Shown piece after piece: positions 41,754 to 50,336 of a stretch of DNA of 64,000 nucleotides. A program made the position numbers and the translations under genes. This DNA comes from CALECP01 sp964389925 (GTDB lineage Bacteria; Chloroflexota; Anaerolineae; Promineifilales; Promineifilaceae): assembly GCA_964389925.1 (NCBI GenBank), contig CAYMGE010000010.1, positions 1-64,000 of the forward strand, given 5' to 3'. The notes beneath the pieces are model-generated. The model saw only the letters and a list, made by a program, of their open reading frames with translations, made no database searches and was not told where the DNA came from. The number at the start of each line of letters is the position of its first letter. The stretch's first letter is position 1.

Positions 41754-44700
41754 ATGAAGCATCGTTGGCACATCCTTTTCTTACCAATCCTCGTTTTCCT
41801 CGCCACCTTCACTGCGCTGCAATTTAGCGTTGCCGCATCCCCGTCAAACACTAATAACAAAACGGTGCAGTCTGTCCATGACCAACGCTACATCGTGCGC
41901 TTTGTTGGAGATGTCAATTTACAAGCTGACAGTCGCGCAAATCTAATCGACGCGCTCAAGATGCAACACGCGCTTCAGATGGCAGATGTTGCGCCGCTGC
42001 TCTCTGAAACTGAATTCAAGCCGCTTTGGATTATCAATGCTGTTGCCCTCACGGGATCGGCTCAACTGCTCGAACAACTCGCTAATCATCGTGCAGTTGC
42101 CTCAATTGAAGTAGATGGCACTGTAGATGCGCCTGTGAATCCATTGTGTAAAACGCATCTCTCCCCTCAACTTGCGCCACTAGACGCAAACTGCCCCAAT
42201 CTGTTTACCGAACAGATTACAACGACAGCACATTCAACAACCGCGCACAAACGTTCTGATTCACAACTCAGAACAGCTTGGGGCGTGCCGCACATTCGCG
42301 CCCCGCACGCATGGCACGCGCTCGGCATTGACGGCACAGGCAGCGTCGTCGCCATCGTCGATACAGGGGTCGATTGGACACATCCCGTTTTGCAAGCCAA
42401 CTATCGCGGTGATGTAAATAATCACACTGCCCACTGGTTTGATGCAAGCACGGCCGCCAGCCCCGTTCCAACCGACACGTTTGGTCATGGCACACATGTT
42501 GCGGGGAGTGCGGTAGGGCAAGAAGGGTATGGGGTTGCGCCCAATGCGAAGTGGATCGGGGTCAACATTTTTGAAGAAGATGGATTTGCCTATGAAAGTG
42601 CCATTTTAGCAGGGTTTCAATGGCTGCTTGCGCCTAATGGAGATGCGTCGCTTGCGCCCGATGTCGTCAATAACTCTTGGGGTGGGGGCAGTCCGTCACA
42701 GGCAATCAAAGATGGGTTTGCCGCGCTTCACGCGGCCGGCATCATGACAGTTAACTCGGCCGGCAACAACGGCCGAGTTGAAAATGCCGTCGCGCTACCG
42801 GCCGCTTTAGACGATGTGTTAGCTGTCGGGGCGACAGATCATCGTGAGATGGCAGCTTGGTTTTCATCACGAGGGCCATCCGTACTCTCAGAACAAATCA
42901 AGCCGACGCTCAGTGCGCCGGGCGTGCAGATTTTGTCGAGCTATCCCAGCGGTCGCTATGCGATTATGAGCGGTACGTCGATGGCGGCTCCACACGTCGC
43001 AGGGTTGGTCGCATTGTTACGCCAAGTCGATGGCGGGCTAGATCACACTGCACTAACCAACATCTTGACCACAACTGCCACAATGGGGACCAACACACCA
43101 AATTTCGATCTTGGCTGGGGGATCGTGGACGCATATCGAGCGGTTGCACAGACGTTGAATATAGCGAGTGTGCGCTTGCAGTTTGCGGGGTTGGCAGATT
43201 TACGGGTGACGATTGAGACAGATAATGGCGCGGCGTTCTCTTTTTTGACAGATGAGAGTGGGGAGGTTGAGGTTTGGTTGCGGGGGGGAGTGTATGCTGT
43301 CTCGGCCGATTCCCCCCTCCACACACTCCCCGAAACCTCCTTACAAATCGACAACTCCACGCCCGAAGTCATCCCATTTGAGCCAGAACGCCGCCCATTC
43401 ACAACGCTAAGTGGTCGCGTGACTGATGTCAATGGACAGCCTATCACAGCAACAGTTGCCGTTATTGAGACATCGTTCACTATACAAACCGATGCAACGG
43501 GAGCCTATCAGCTTGAGGTTCCACTCGGCGGTGATGTAGAGATTGTGGCGACTGGGGAAGGATATTCGACGGTGCGGCGGGTCATTGGGGTGGCGGATCG
43601 GCCGATGATCGCCCATTTTCAACTCGCCCCGCAGACAAAGACTCTACTGGTCAATGCGGATGCGTGGCGTTACGATGATGTAACCGCCGGTTTTTATGAG
43701 CAGGCGTTACGTGATCTCGGCCGAAGTTACGACGTATACGACATGTACGATCCTCTCATTGACGTGCCAGCAAGCGCGGACGTGCTAGCCCAATACGATC
43801 ACGTCATTTGGTCACATCCAACGACGGCTCCCAGTTTTATCGGCTCACAGACCATCATATCAGACTATTTGGGGACAGGGGGTGATTTTCTGTTAAGTGG
43901 GCATTCTGTCGCTCGCATCGAAGATGACACGCTCTTTAGCGGCATTTACTGGTACTGGCTTTTTGGCGCAACCCACATTGATAGCATAACACCAGACACA
44001 ACATTTCAGGGAATCAATGCGCCTTTTAGTGACCTCCGTCTGAGTTTCAATGGGAACGATTCAAACCGCGACCAATCCGAAATCGATCTACTAGGGATTC
44101 GTCATGGCTCACTAACGCAACCTATCTTGCAAACAGAAAGCGGGCAAATTGTTGGGCTACAGGCAACACGCTGCCAGCCATTTAATGCGCTTTTATTTGG
44201 CTTTGGGGTGCAGGGTGTTAGCGGCCGAGCCAATCGCGCCAAGCTGCTAGCCAGTAGCTTTGACGCATTTGATCTGCCGGCAAATGAGCAAGGTTTGCTA
44301 TTTCCAACAAAGACAGTCGATGATTTTGTCCACCCAAACGAGCAGTTTGTTTACACGGTCACTGTGCGAAATATGAGTGAGGTGACAACGGAGACCGTGC
44401 AGTTGCGGCTCGATTCGACTTGGGAAACGACGATACTGACACCGACCCTAACGCTCGGCCCGTGTCAGTCAGGCAGTGTTGTTGTGACAGTTCGTGCGCC
44501 AGCACAGTTGGGAAACGCAGGGGCTTACTCTTCGCGCTTAATTGCAGAGACGGAGCGATCATCGGCCGAATTCCCCCTAACGCATCGCGTCTCACGCGAC
44601 ATTTTGCTCGTCGATGATGATCGCTGGTATGACAACGAACATGTTTATATTGAGACACTGACCACGATGGGCGTGCCATTTGATTATTGGGAGACGGGGT

Positions 44701-45932
44701 GGCGACAAGAAGAGGGGCGCGGCGAGATTTCGGCCGATCGCCTCGCCCAATATGACATCGTTCTGTGGTTTACAGGGGCTGATTGGTTTGCACCCGTCAC
44801 GCGCAATGAGGCAGACGTGCTTCAGCAGTTTGTTACAGATGGCGGCCGATTGCTGCTCACTAGCCAAGACTATCTCTACTATAGTAGTGAACATCCCTTA
44901 ACAGATAATTTAGGTGTTCTCAAACATGTTGAAACGGTAACTCCGACGCTAGCCTTTGGACAACCATCGAGCAGGTTACCAAGCAATTTTGCCCGCTCAC
45001 AAAGGTTCAATTATACCAATTATAATCCGTGGGGGGATGGGCTTATTCCACAAGCGGATAGTGCGCCCGTTTTATGGCATGACAGCGGTATGATCGGCGG
45101 ACTTGCAACAGCACGTGACGATTGGCGCACCGTCTTTTGGAGTGTTCCGCTGGAGATATTGGAGAATCCAAAGCCAATTCTCGCGGATACAGTCGGTTGG
45201 CTCAGTGATCTAGGCGACACAACGTTCAGCGTTGACCAGCCCAATGCCGGCTTCAACGAATCGCGTCTCTTTACGTTAAAGCTCAAGAATTTGCCATCTG
45301 CGCCCTCTAACTTTGCGACGATCACAAATACGTTATCGGCCGATCTCATCCTCGACCCCACCTCGTTACAAGGCGCAATCTACAACTCAGCTCAACGAAC
45401 AATTCACTGGTCAGGCAACCTATCATCGGGGGCAGAACATGAAATTAGCTATCGGGCAGCACCAGCCAAGCCAACGGTTGAGAATCGCGTTCAAATTCAC
45501 TATGAGCGACATAATTTGACATTTGAAAAAGCTGTGACGATTTGGACAAATGCGCCCGATTTGACGTTGAGTTCTTTGCATTTCGACAACCGAACAGTGA
45601 CATTGCAGTTGGAAAATCACGGTGCTTCGGGGGCAGTATCGGCCGACCTCTATTTCCCGCCCAATCACCAACTGCTCACACCAACACTCAAAACGAGCGT
45701 CGGCACGCCAACGGTTGCGCCAAATCACGTAAGTTGGCAGGGGGAGATCGTGAACGGTGGGATTGTGACGATAACCGGCAATATAACGGCGCAGGTATCG
45801 GCCGAAAATCAGTATCTCAGCGTCGTCGCCTACATCGATGATGGCGTAACGACACCGTTTGTCCGCGACCAAATCTCTATCCTGTATCCACCTTATCGTG
45901 TTTACCTGCCGATTGTCTCGCATACAGACTGA
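41754..45932 (+). CDS. Secreted S8 subtilisin-like protease, multidomain
   Basis: A 1392-residue exported protease. A signal peptide (about 1-28) precedes an I9-like propeptide (about 44-125). The S8 domain has Asp203 in IVDTGVDWTHP, His245 in FGHGTHVAGS, the oxyanion Asn in NSAGNNG (about 338) and Ser409 in GTSMAAPHVAG. A carboxypeptidase-regulatory-like beta domain follows at about 545-620. Long beta-rich regions with LLVNADAW and ILLVDDDRWYD sections come next, then a tail ending PYRVYLPIVSH. The last block is the short C-terminal sequence common on Chloroflexota secreted proteins. TAAACT ends six bases before the ATG with no ribosome site. It probably digests extracellular protein. Confidence 0.92.
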   Translation: MKHRWHILFLPILVFLATFTALQFSVAASPSNTNNKTVQSVHDQRYIVRFVGDVNLQADSRANLIDALKMQHALQMADVAPLLSETEFKPLWIINAVALTGSAQLLEQLANHRAVASIEVDGTVDAPVNPLCKTHLSPQLAPLDANCPNLFTEQITTTAHSTTAHKRSDSQLRTAWGVPHIRAPHAWHALGIDGTGSVVAIVDTGVDWTHPVLQANYRGDVNNHTAHWFDASTAASPVPTDTFGHGTHVAGSAVGQEGYGVAPNAKWIGVNIFEEDGFAYESAILAGFQWLLAPNGDASLAPDVVNNSWGGGSPSQAIKDGFAALHAAGIMTVNSAGNNGRVENAVALPAALDDVLAVGATDHREMAAWFSSRGPSVLSEQIKPTLSAPGVQILSSYPSGRYAIMSGTSMAAPHVAGLVALLRQVDGGLDHTALTNILTTTATMGTNTPNFDLGWGIVDAYRAVAQTLNIASVRLQFAGLADLRVTIETDNGAAFSFLTDESGEVEVWLRGGVYAVSADSPLHTLPETSLQIDNSTPEVIPFEPERRPFTTLSGRVTDVNGQPITATVAVIETSFTIQTDATGAYQLEVPLGGDVEIVATGEGYSTVRRVIGVADRPMIAHFQLAPQTKTLLVNADAWRYDDVTAGFYEQALRDLGRSYDVYDMYDPLIDVPASADVLAQYDHVIWSHPTTAPSFIGSQTIISDYLGTGGDFLLSGHSVARIEDDTLFSGIYWYWLFGATHIDSITPDTTFQGINAPFSDLRLSFNGNDSNRDQSEIDLLGIRHGSLTQPILQTESGQIVGLQATRCQPFNALLFGFGVQGVSGRANRAKLLASSFDAFDLPANEQGLLFPTKTVDDFVHPNEQFVYTVTVRNMSEVTTETVQLRLDSTWETTILTPTLTLGPCQSGSVVVTVRAPAQLGNAGAYSSRLIAETERSSAEFPLTHRVSRDILLVDDDRWYDNEHVYIETLTTMGVPFDYWETGWRQEEGRGEISADRLAQYDIVLWFTGADWFAPVTRNEADVLQQFVTDGGRLLLTSQDYLYYSSEHPLTDNLGVLKHVETVTPTLAFGQPSSRLPSNFARSQRFNYTNYNPWGDGLIPQADSAPVLWHDSGMIGGLATARDDWRTVFWSVPLEILENPKPILADTVGWLSDLGDTTFSVDQPNAGFNESRLFTLKLKNLPSAPSNFATITNTLSADLILDPTSLQGAIYNSAQRTIHWSGNLSSGAEHEISYRAAPAKPTVENRVQIHYERHNLTFEKAVTIWTNAPDLTLSSLHFDNRTVTLQLENHGASGAVSADLYFPPNHQLLTPTLKTSVGTPTVAPNHVSWQGEIVNGGIVTITGNITAQVSAENQYLSVVAYIDDGVTTPFVRDQISILYPPYRVYLPIVSHTD

Positions 45933-45964
45933 TTTCACTTCGGCAATCTGTTAAACTAGCGAGC

Positions 45965-46561
45965 ATGGCACGAAAAGCAAATCCCGAATCACGTGAGCGT
46001 GTTCTTCATACGGCCGAAAGGTTATTCCACGAGCGTGGCTATAAAGCGGTCTCAATGCGCGATATTGCAAAGGCGTTGGGCATCAAACAAGCCTCCCTCT
46101 ACTACCATGTGCCAGATGGCAAAGAACAGCTTTATGTGGAGGTTATGACACGCAATTTTGTGCGGCATGGTGTGGGATTGCGCCATAATATCGACGCGGT
46201 CGATGAGAACCTACGCGCTCAACTCAAGGCGGCAGCTGCTTGGTTTGTAGAACATGCGCCGCTCGGCTTGCTGGGCATGATGCAAAATGATCTACAAGTG
46301 CTATCAGAACAAAGCCAGCAACAGCTTCAGCAGGCTCTTTTTCAGCACATCTGGCATCCTATCCAAACGAGCTTTGAAAACGCAGAACAGCGTGGGGAGG
46401 CACAAAACGTTCGCGCTTGGGATTTGACGGGAGCCTTTTTATCGCTTATGGATGGTCTGACACATGCTGGAACAGCCGGGCTTATGACAGGGCAGATGGG
46501 AGAATCGGCCGAGTACGTGATTGACTTATTGATGGATGGCTTGTTGAGCGCGACACAGTAG
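45965..46561 (+). CDS. TetR-family transcriptional regulator
   Basis: Residues 8-55 form the TetR helix-turn-helix: RERVLHTAERLFHERGYKAV, then MRDIAKALGIKQASLYYHV with the classic L-Y-Y-H ending. The C-terminal ligand-binding domain (about 60-198) is all-helical and not assignable to a ligand. The ATG follows TAAACT by seven bases, again suggesting a leaderless message. It stands alone after the protease gene; its target is not evident from context. Confidence 0.9.
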   Translation: MARKANPESRERVLHTAERLFHERGYKAVSMRDIAKALGIKQASLYYHVPDGKEQLYVEVMTRNFVRHGVGLRHNIDAVDENLRAQLKAAAAWFVEHAPLGLLGMMQNDLQVLSEQSQQQLQQALFQHIWHPIQTSFENAEQRGEAQNVRAWDLTGAFLSLMDGLTHAGTAGLMTGQMGESAEYVIDLLMDGLLSATQ

Positions 46562-46585
46562 ACTGCCTAACCTGCTGTACCTGTT

Positions 46586-46614
46586 TTGGCTTTATCTTTC
46601 CAATTTTGTACAAT
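46586..46614 (+). promoter_or_regulatory. Promoter upstream of the Uma2-family gene
   Basis: TTGGCT and TACAAT are separated by exactly 17 bases. The downstream gene has AGAGG about nine bases before its ATG at 46641. Confidence 0.65.
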
Positions 46615-46640
46615 GCAATTTCAACATAGAGGAATAAAAA

Positions 46641-47228
46641 ATGACGTTATATATGCCATCTCCAACAATTGACGAAATGCAACAAATGACAGGTGAAGAG
46701 CTTGCCGAGCGTGATGATCTTGGACGTGGTGAGCTAATCAAAGGAGTTTTTGTCAAGATGCCCCCACCCGGAACAGAGCATGGTCGAATTGAGTCAAAAA
46801 TCGGCCGTTACATTGGTAATTTTGTAGAAGAGAGCGATCTCGGAGAAACATACGTTGGTGAAACAGGCGTTTATACAGCGAGACACCCTGACACGGTTCG
46901 TGGCGTAGATACTGCCTACGTTTCGTGGGAGCGGTTGGAAAAAAATCAATCTACCACCTATCTCGATGTACCGCCAGAACTAGTGGTTGAGGTACTGTCA
47001 CCGGGCAATCGCTGGGTGGAAATTCTGGATAAGGTTGATGAATATCTAAATATCGGCGTTGATTTGGTTTGGATCGTTGATCCGAAGCGGCGTGAGGTGT
47101 TTGCTTATCGCTCGCTTGATGAGGTGAGGCGGTATGCTGTGGGGGATGTGTTAACGGCCGAAGACATACTGCCCAACTTTGAACTCAGCTTGGAGAAACT
47201 ATTCCGCAAAGGACGCAAGCCTACATAA
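46641..47228 (+). CDS. Uma2-family (DUF820) putative endonuclease
   Basis: The 195-residue product has the Uma2 core of the PD-(D/E)XK fold: GVDTAYVSWERL (acidic metal ligand), then PPELVVEVLSPGNRWVEILDKVDEYLNIGVDLVWIVDP with the E-x-K arrangement. Uma2 proteins are abundant in Cyanobacteria and Chloroflexota and are of unknown role, often in many copies per genome. Length and order are normal. Confidence 0.88.
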   Translation: MTLYMPSPTIDEMQQMTGEELAERDDLGRGELIKGVFVKMPPPGTEHGRIESKIGRYIGNFVEESDLGETYVGETGVYTARHPDTVRGVDTAYVSWERLEKNQSTTYLDVPPELVVEVLSPGNRWVEILDKVDEYLNIGVDLVWIVDPKRREVFAYRSLDEVRRYAVGDVLTAEDILPNFELSLEKLFRKGRKPT

Positions 47229-47278
47229 ATTTGTCCTCGTCCGTTATAATCGCGCTACGTAAAAATAGGAAGGATTTT

Positions 47279-48799
47279 ATGTTAGCAAAAGTACTCTCGT
47301 GCGCTGTCGTTGGAATTGAAGCTGAATTAGTCGATGTTGAGGTGGACATCCGTAATGGGATCGGGCATTTTATGATGGTTGGCCTGCCCAACGCGGCCGT
47401 GCGTGAGAGTCGTGATCGCGTGCGTGCTGCCATAAAAAACAGCGATCTCGTTTTTCCCAGCAACAAGAACTTCACCGTCAATCTCGCACCGGCCGATATT
47501 CGCAAAGAGGGGCCAGCCTATGATTTGCCGATTGCAGTCGGTATTTTGGCTGCATCGCAGCAAGTTTGGGTTGGCGAGATTGAGGATGCGATGTTTGTAG
47601 GGGAGTTATCGCTCGATGGGAGCGTTCGGCCGACAAAAGGCGTTCTGCTCCTCGCCGCCCTCGCACGCGAAAATGGCATCAAGCGCGTCTTTGTGCCAGC
47701 GATTAACGCGGGTGAGGCCGCATTAATGCCCGAATTAGAGGTCATTCCCGTGCGAAACTTGGGGCAACTGGTTGGACATTTGACTAAGCTAGCTCCGATT
47801 ACGCCATTTGTGCAAGATAAGGAGGCGTTTGCGACTGAGCCGCATTTTGCGGCCGATTTTCAAGACATCATGGGGCAGGAGCATGTCAAGCGTGCCTTAG
47901 AAGTCGCGGCAGCGGGTGGTCACAATGTTAAATTCTCAGGGCCTCCCGGCACAGGCAAGACTCTGTTGGCAAAATCTCTGCCCAGCATCATGCCACGTAT
48001 GACGATTGATGAATCGCTTGAGGTGACCAAAATCTACTCCGTCGCGGGGCAACTTCCACCCGACCAACCGCTCATCATCAATCGCCCATTTCGTTCCCCC
48101 CATCACACTGTCAGCTATGCAGGGTTGGTCGGTGGGGGCGCGTGGCCACGCCCCGGCGAGATTAGTCTGGCACATCGCGGCGTGCTTTTCTTGGATGAGT
48201 TGCCAGAATTTGGGACAAAGCTGATCGAGGTTTTGCGTCAGCCGTTGGAGGGGTGGCCGCGTGAGATTTCAATTTCGCGTGCGACGGGGACGATCACGTT
48301 TCCCGCCAGTTTTATGTTTGTCGCAGCAATGAATCCGTGTCCATGCGGCTATTATGGTGACCCAACGCACGAATGCTCTTGCAGCAACAGCATGATTACA
48401 CGTTATCAAAAGCGCATTTCAGGCCCTTTGATGGACAGAATTGACATTCATGTAGATGTGCCGCGTGTCGATTTTGAAAAATTAACGGGAAAACATCGGG
48501 GGGAGACATCGGCCGAAATCCGCACCAGAGTCGAAGCTGCCCGCGCTTTGCAAACAGCTCGTCTTACCAAAACCAACCTCACCTGCAACGCGGACATGGG
48601 GCCTTCCGAAATCCGTGAGATGTGTAAATTGGATCAGACGGGAACGCGCCTGATGAAAAGCGCAATGGCTCAGATGAATCTCTCCGCACGCGCTTTCCAT
48701 CGCATTCTCAAGCTGGCACGCACGATTGCGGATTTAGCGGGCGAAGAAAACATAAAGCCTCCACACTTGGCGGAGGCTTTGCAATATCGGCCGCGCTAG
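47279..48799 (+). CDS. comM: YifB/ComM Mg chelatase-like AAA ATPase
   Basis: The 506-residue product has the N-terminal ChlI-type domain (VGIEAELVDVEVDI, FMMVGLPNAAVRESRDRV), Walker A GPPGTGKTLLAKSLP, Walker B GVLFLDELPEF, the MNPCPCGYYGDP zinc-like segment and a C-terminal helical lid. In naturally competent bacteria ComM is a hexameric helicase that promotes branch migration during transformation. Start at 47279 after AGGAAGGA. Its last 30 codons double as the terminator of the convergent rbfA gene. Confidence 0.92.
   Translation: MLAKVLSCAVVGIEAELVDVEVDIRNGIGHFMMVGLPNAAVRESRDRVRAAIKNSDLVFPSNKNFTVNLAPADIRKEGPAYDLPIAVGILAASQQVWVGEIEDAMFVGELSLDGSVRPTKGVLLLAALARENGIKRVFVPAINAGEAALMPELEVIPVRNLGQLVGHLTKLAPITPFVQDKEAFATEPHFAADFQDIMGQEHVKRALEVAAAGGHNVKFSGPPGTGKTLLAKSLPSIMPRMTIDESLEVTKIYSVAGQLPPDQPLIINRPFRSPHHTVSYAGLVGGGAWPRPGEISLAHRGVLFLDELPEFGTKLIEVLRQPLEGWPREISISRATGTITFPASFMFVAAMNPCPCGYYGDPTHECSCSNSMITRYQKRISGPLMDRIDIHVDVPRVDFEKLTGKHRGETSAEIRTRVEAARALQTARLTKTNLTCNADMGPSEIREMCKLDQTGTRLMKSAMAQMNLSARAFHRILKLARTIADLAGEENIKPPHLAEALQYRPR
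48754..48780 (-). terminator. rbfA terminator embedded in comM codons
   Basis: AAAGCCTCC and GGAGGCTTT form a perfect 9-bp stem. It lies within the comM reading frame (K-P-P-H-L-A-E-A-L) and 28 bases beyond the rbfA stop on the minus strand. Confidence 0.6.
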
Positions 48800-48808
48800 A
48801 CAGACGAA

Positions 48809-49174
48809 CTAATCTTCTTCAACCTCAGCCGGCGGAATATCCAAATCGCCCAAAATCGTCTCGATCCGATCCACGCGCTCAAGCGTTGGATCCCAGTGGA
48901 AATGTAGCAATGGCGTTGAACGCAGTCGCATCCGTCGTGCAACTTGTGAGCGGAAAAATCCATTCGCGTGTTTCAACGCTGCGACGACCTCATCCTTGCG
49001 AGCCTCTTCGCCCAATGCACCCACGTAAATGTTTGCATGTGACAACTCACGGTCGATATCCACCGATGTCACTGTGAGACCAAATAGGCGCGGATCACTC
49101 ACTTCCATCATCAACACTTCGCTGACAATTTGCTTGATTCCTTCGGCCGTTCTTTGTTGTTTAATTGTTGCCAT
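48809..49174 (-). CDS. rbfA: Ribosome-binding factor A
   Basis: 30S subunit maturation factor with a single KH-like fold. The product of 121 residues has MEVSDPRLFGLTVTSVDIDRELSHANIYV, and RRMRLRSTPLLHFHWDPTLER near the C-terminus, both diagnostic. I start it at the ATG at 49174; an earlier in-frame start at 49204 adds ten residues foreign to the family. It is not next to infB or truB here, its frequent partners. It converges on comM, ten bases apart. Confidence 0.92.
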   Translation of the reverse strand: MATIKQQRTAEGIKQIVSEVLMMEVSDPRLFGLTVTSVDIDRELSHANIYVGALGEEARKDEVVAALKHANGFFRSQVARRMRLRSTPLLHFHWDPTLERVDRIETILGDLDIPPAEVEED

Positions 49175-49178
49175 AAAA

Positions 49179-49207
49179 CAAAAACGATGGGAACAATACC
49201 CCATCGC
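49179..49207 (-). terminator. Terminator after the 49227-50249 gene
   Basis: On the minus strand GCGATGGG pairs with CCCATCG around a loop of about eight bases, followed by TTTTTGTTTT. It lies between the secreted-protein gene and rbfA. Confidence 0.8.
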
Positions 49208-49226
49208 CCTTAAAATAATTGGTTAT

Positions 49227-50249
49227 TTACTCAACCGTGATGCCGAGACGACGCTCGACTTCTTGAATAATGCTATACAAGCGATTATAGCTCTTATCTA
49301 GCCCAAAACGTGCAAGTCCGAAATTGAATTCAGACAGGTTACCACCTTCGTCACAAAAGACGATTAGCGGCCGGCTTGTGTCGAGAACTGTCAACACACT
49401 ATTGAGATGTCCTTGATAGAGTTCGACATATTCAGGGGGCACAGCGGCAAATACCGTTGGCAAATTGAGCAGCTCATAATAGAGGGCATACTCTGAACAA
49501 AAAACGGTCTGACCATCTGCCAACTTGTCAAGCCAGCCAATCATTGCGCGCATAATCTCTTGTGAGATCAGCAAATCCTCGTAGAAAACATCGACATCAA
49601 AGGGGCCACCAAAAAGATCAGCTAGTTCTTCAAGTTCCTCGGCCGTTGGCTCATTAAAAATAAAGTCTGCAATAGTTGATTCTGATTGGATACCTGTGCG
49701 TGACTCACCACCTTCGATAATACGGCGCAGTCGCTCTAGCGAATTTTCTAGGCCAATGCGAGCAGCATCTTTGTTATGCCCGGAAAGATGGCCATTGCCA
49801 CCATTAATACACAAAAACGCAACTGGTTCGCTTGTAATCAGTCCATCAAGAACAGCATCAAAGGTGAGGTCATAGATGTCCTCAAATTCAAAGGGCGGCT
49901 CGCTAAAGAGAACATCAAGCAGCAGCACAATCGATATTTGATAGTAGAGATAAAACTCTTCACAGTCATCTGGGTACTGCTCGGCTGGACTACGATCTAG
50001 CACGCCGATCATCTGCACAAATGCCCATTCTATGTCACGCAATGTGTCAAGAACAAACGCTTCTTGGGAAAGATCGTTTACAGCAGAGAAAACATCCTCC
50101 CCCGCAGTGACTGACTTTGCCAACTCCCTGTCTGCATTGTCAATAACGAGAATCGAATCATCGAGCTCTTCGGCCGATGAGGTGAAATTGATGCCAAGAA
50201 AGAGCATCAAAACAGCGAAAAAACTGAACTTTAGCGTGTGTCTACTCAT
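49227..50249 (-). CDS. Secreted protein with two internal repeats, no known family
   Basis: The 340-residue product starts with a signal peptide (MSRHTLKFSFFAVLMLFLG...). It contains two related units of about 120 residues (about 65-185 and 225-340). Each has a pair of helices, a YxxxYYQ/YELL segment after a cysteine, a second cysteine in FLCINGGNGHLSG or VFCDEGGNLSEF, and closes with LARFGLDKSYNRLYSII-type helices. The paired cysteines could form disulfides outside the cell. I do not recognise it. The ATG at 50249 has GGAG eight bases upstream. Confidence 0.75.
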   Translation of the reverse strand: MSRHTLKFSFFAVLMLFLGINFTSSAEELDDSILVIDNADRELAKSVTAGEDVFSAVNDLSQEAFVLDTLRDIEWAFVQMIGVLDRSPAEQYPDDCEEFYLYYQISIVLLLDVLFSEPPFEFEDIYDLTFDAVLDGLITSEPVAFLCINGGNGHLSGHNKDAARIGLENSLERLRRIIEGGESRTGIQSESTIADFIFNEPTAEELEELADLFGGPFDVDVFYEDLLISQEIMRAMIGWLDKLADGQTVFCSEYALYYELLNLPTVFAAVPPEYVELYQGHLNSVLTVLDTSRPLIVFCDEGGNLSEFNFGLARFGLDKSYNRLYSIIQEVERRLGITVE

Positions 50250-50336
50250 TTGAATTCTCCACAATAGTGAATTTACACGTTGAAACAGAGTCTATAATCT
50301 GAAACGACTGTATTTTTGATTTATTGTACTCTAAAA

